Source: Clostridia bacterium (GTDB lineage Bacteria > Bacillota_A > Clostridia > Christensenellales > Borkfalkiaceae). Taken from it: a DNA stretch of 15,287 nt. The stretch covers positions 1 to 15,287 of the forward strand of contig JAFTIG010000055.1 in assembly GCA_017457015.1 (NCBI GenBank), in the 5' to 3' direction. A program made the translations under genes and the position numbers. Of this stretch, positions 15,147 through 15,287 are shown in pieces. Numbering within the stretch: the stretch's first letter is position 1; the number at the start of each line of letters is the position of its first letter. The notes beneath the pieces are model-generated. The model was not told where the DNA came from, searched no databases, and saw only the letters and a program-made list of their open reading frames with translations.

Positions 15147-15287
15147 ATGATAAATAAGGGGACATTTCGTACGTTTAATAGTTTTGGTTGGCATAAAGGC
15201 TTTTATAATGAAACAGATTACACAAAAGAGTTGCTTAAAATTCATTATTCTGATTTTATGACCTATCCTAATGATGAAGAATTTCCA
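15147..15287 (+). CDS. Partial gene of unknown function (runs off the right edge)
   Basis: The first 47 codons of a gene open at the window end, without a stop. ATG 15147 follows GGGAG (15134-15138) and a good promoter. The visible protein starts MINKGTFRTFNSFGWHKGFY and is rich in aromatic and charged residues, without a signal peptide or membrane segment. I do not recognise the family. Codon choice differs from the arginine and ribosomal genes: AAT, GAT, ACA and ATT are favoured where the core genes prefer AAC, GAC and ACG. Together with its place directly after a tRNA gene this hints at acquired DNA, but the sample is small. Confidence 0.7.
   Translation, partial: MINKGTFRTFNSFGWHKGFYNETDYTKELLKIHYSDFMTYPNDEEFP

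Noticed and set aside
15048..15245. Minus-strand open frame of 65 codons at the right end.
   Set aside because: It runs over the plus-strand promoter and the start of a better-supported gene and lacks a ribosome binding site.

Overview
The window reads as a chromosomal segment of a low-GC Gram-positive bacterium, most likely an uncultured member of the Clostridia. Reasons: strong AAGGAG-type ribosome binding sites, near-consensus sigma-A promoters, a MazF closely resembling Bacillus subtilis NdoA/EndoA, a cyclic arginine pathway based on ArgJ, and ArgR/AhrC-like operator sequences. This is inference from sequence features, not a database match.

Layout. (1) 56-2420: two class II aldolase-family genes, probably the end of a sugar-catabolic operon that begins left of the window, closed by a strong terminator. 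(2) 2579-10698: a complete arginine operon, argG-argH-argC-argJ-argB-argD-argF, behind a perfect TTGACA-17-TATAAT promoter and a cluster of palindromic ARG-box-like sites. It is closed by a terminator that works in both directions. It encodes every step from glutamate to arginine; only carbamoyl phosphate synthase and the repressor lie elsewhere. (3) 10709-11944: a convergent MFS transporter. (4) 12082-13522: rpsU (ribosomal protein S21, 59 codons) with its own promoter and terminator, an unrecognised charged helical protein, and a nitroreductase with its own promoter. (5) 13592-14074: an orphan mazF on the minus strand with an unusual inverted-repeat leader. (6) 14075-14929: about 850 bases without a gene. 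They hold two decayed tRNA-Arg(CCU)-like sequences, each followed by a similar downstream stretch, and clusters of short repeats. (7) 14930-15042: an intact tRNA-Arg(CCU) with encoded CCA and a terminator. (8) 15147 to the end: the start of a gene of unknown function with its own promoter and a codon use unlike the core genes.

How the genes work together. ArgJ acetylates glutamate and recycles the acetyl group. ArgB, ArgC and ArgD carry acetylglutamate to acetylornithine, ArgJ releases ornithine, ArgF makes citrulline, and ArgG plus ArgH make arginine. ArgB has the N-terminal extension typical of arginine-inhibited kinases, so control is probably double: transcriptional at the ARG boxes and allosteric at ArgB.

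The least explained part is 14075-15287. Two tRNA-Arg(CCU) relics keep the D-arm and anticodon loop but lose a normal T-arm and 3' acceptor strand, and they lie upstream of the intact gene. The simplest reading is a tRNA locus scarred by repeated integration or duplication. A less likely alternative is a tRNA-headed repeat family or non-coding RNA.
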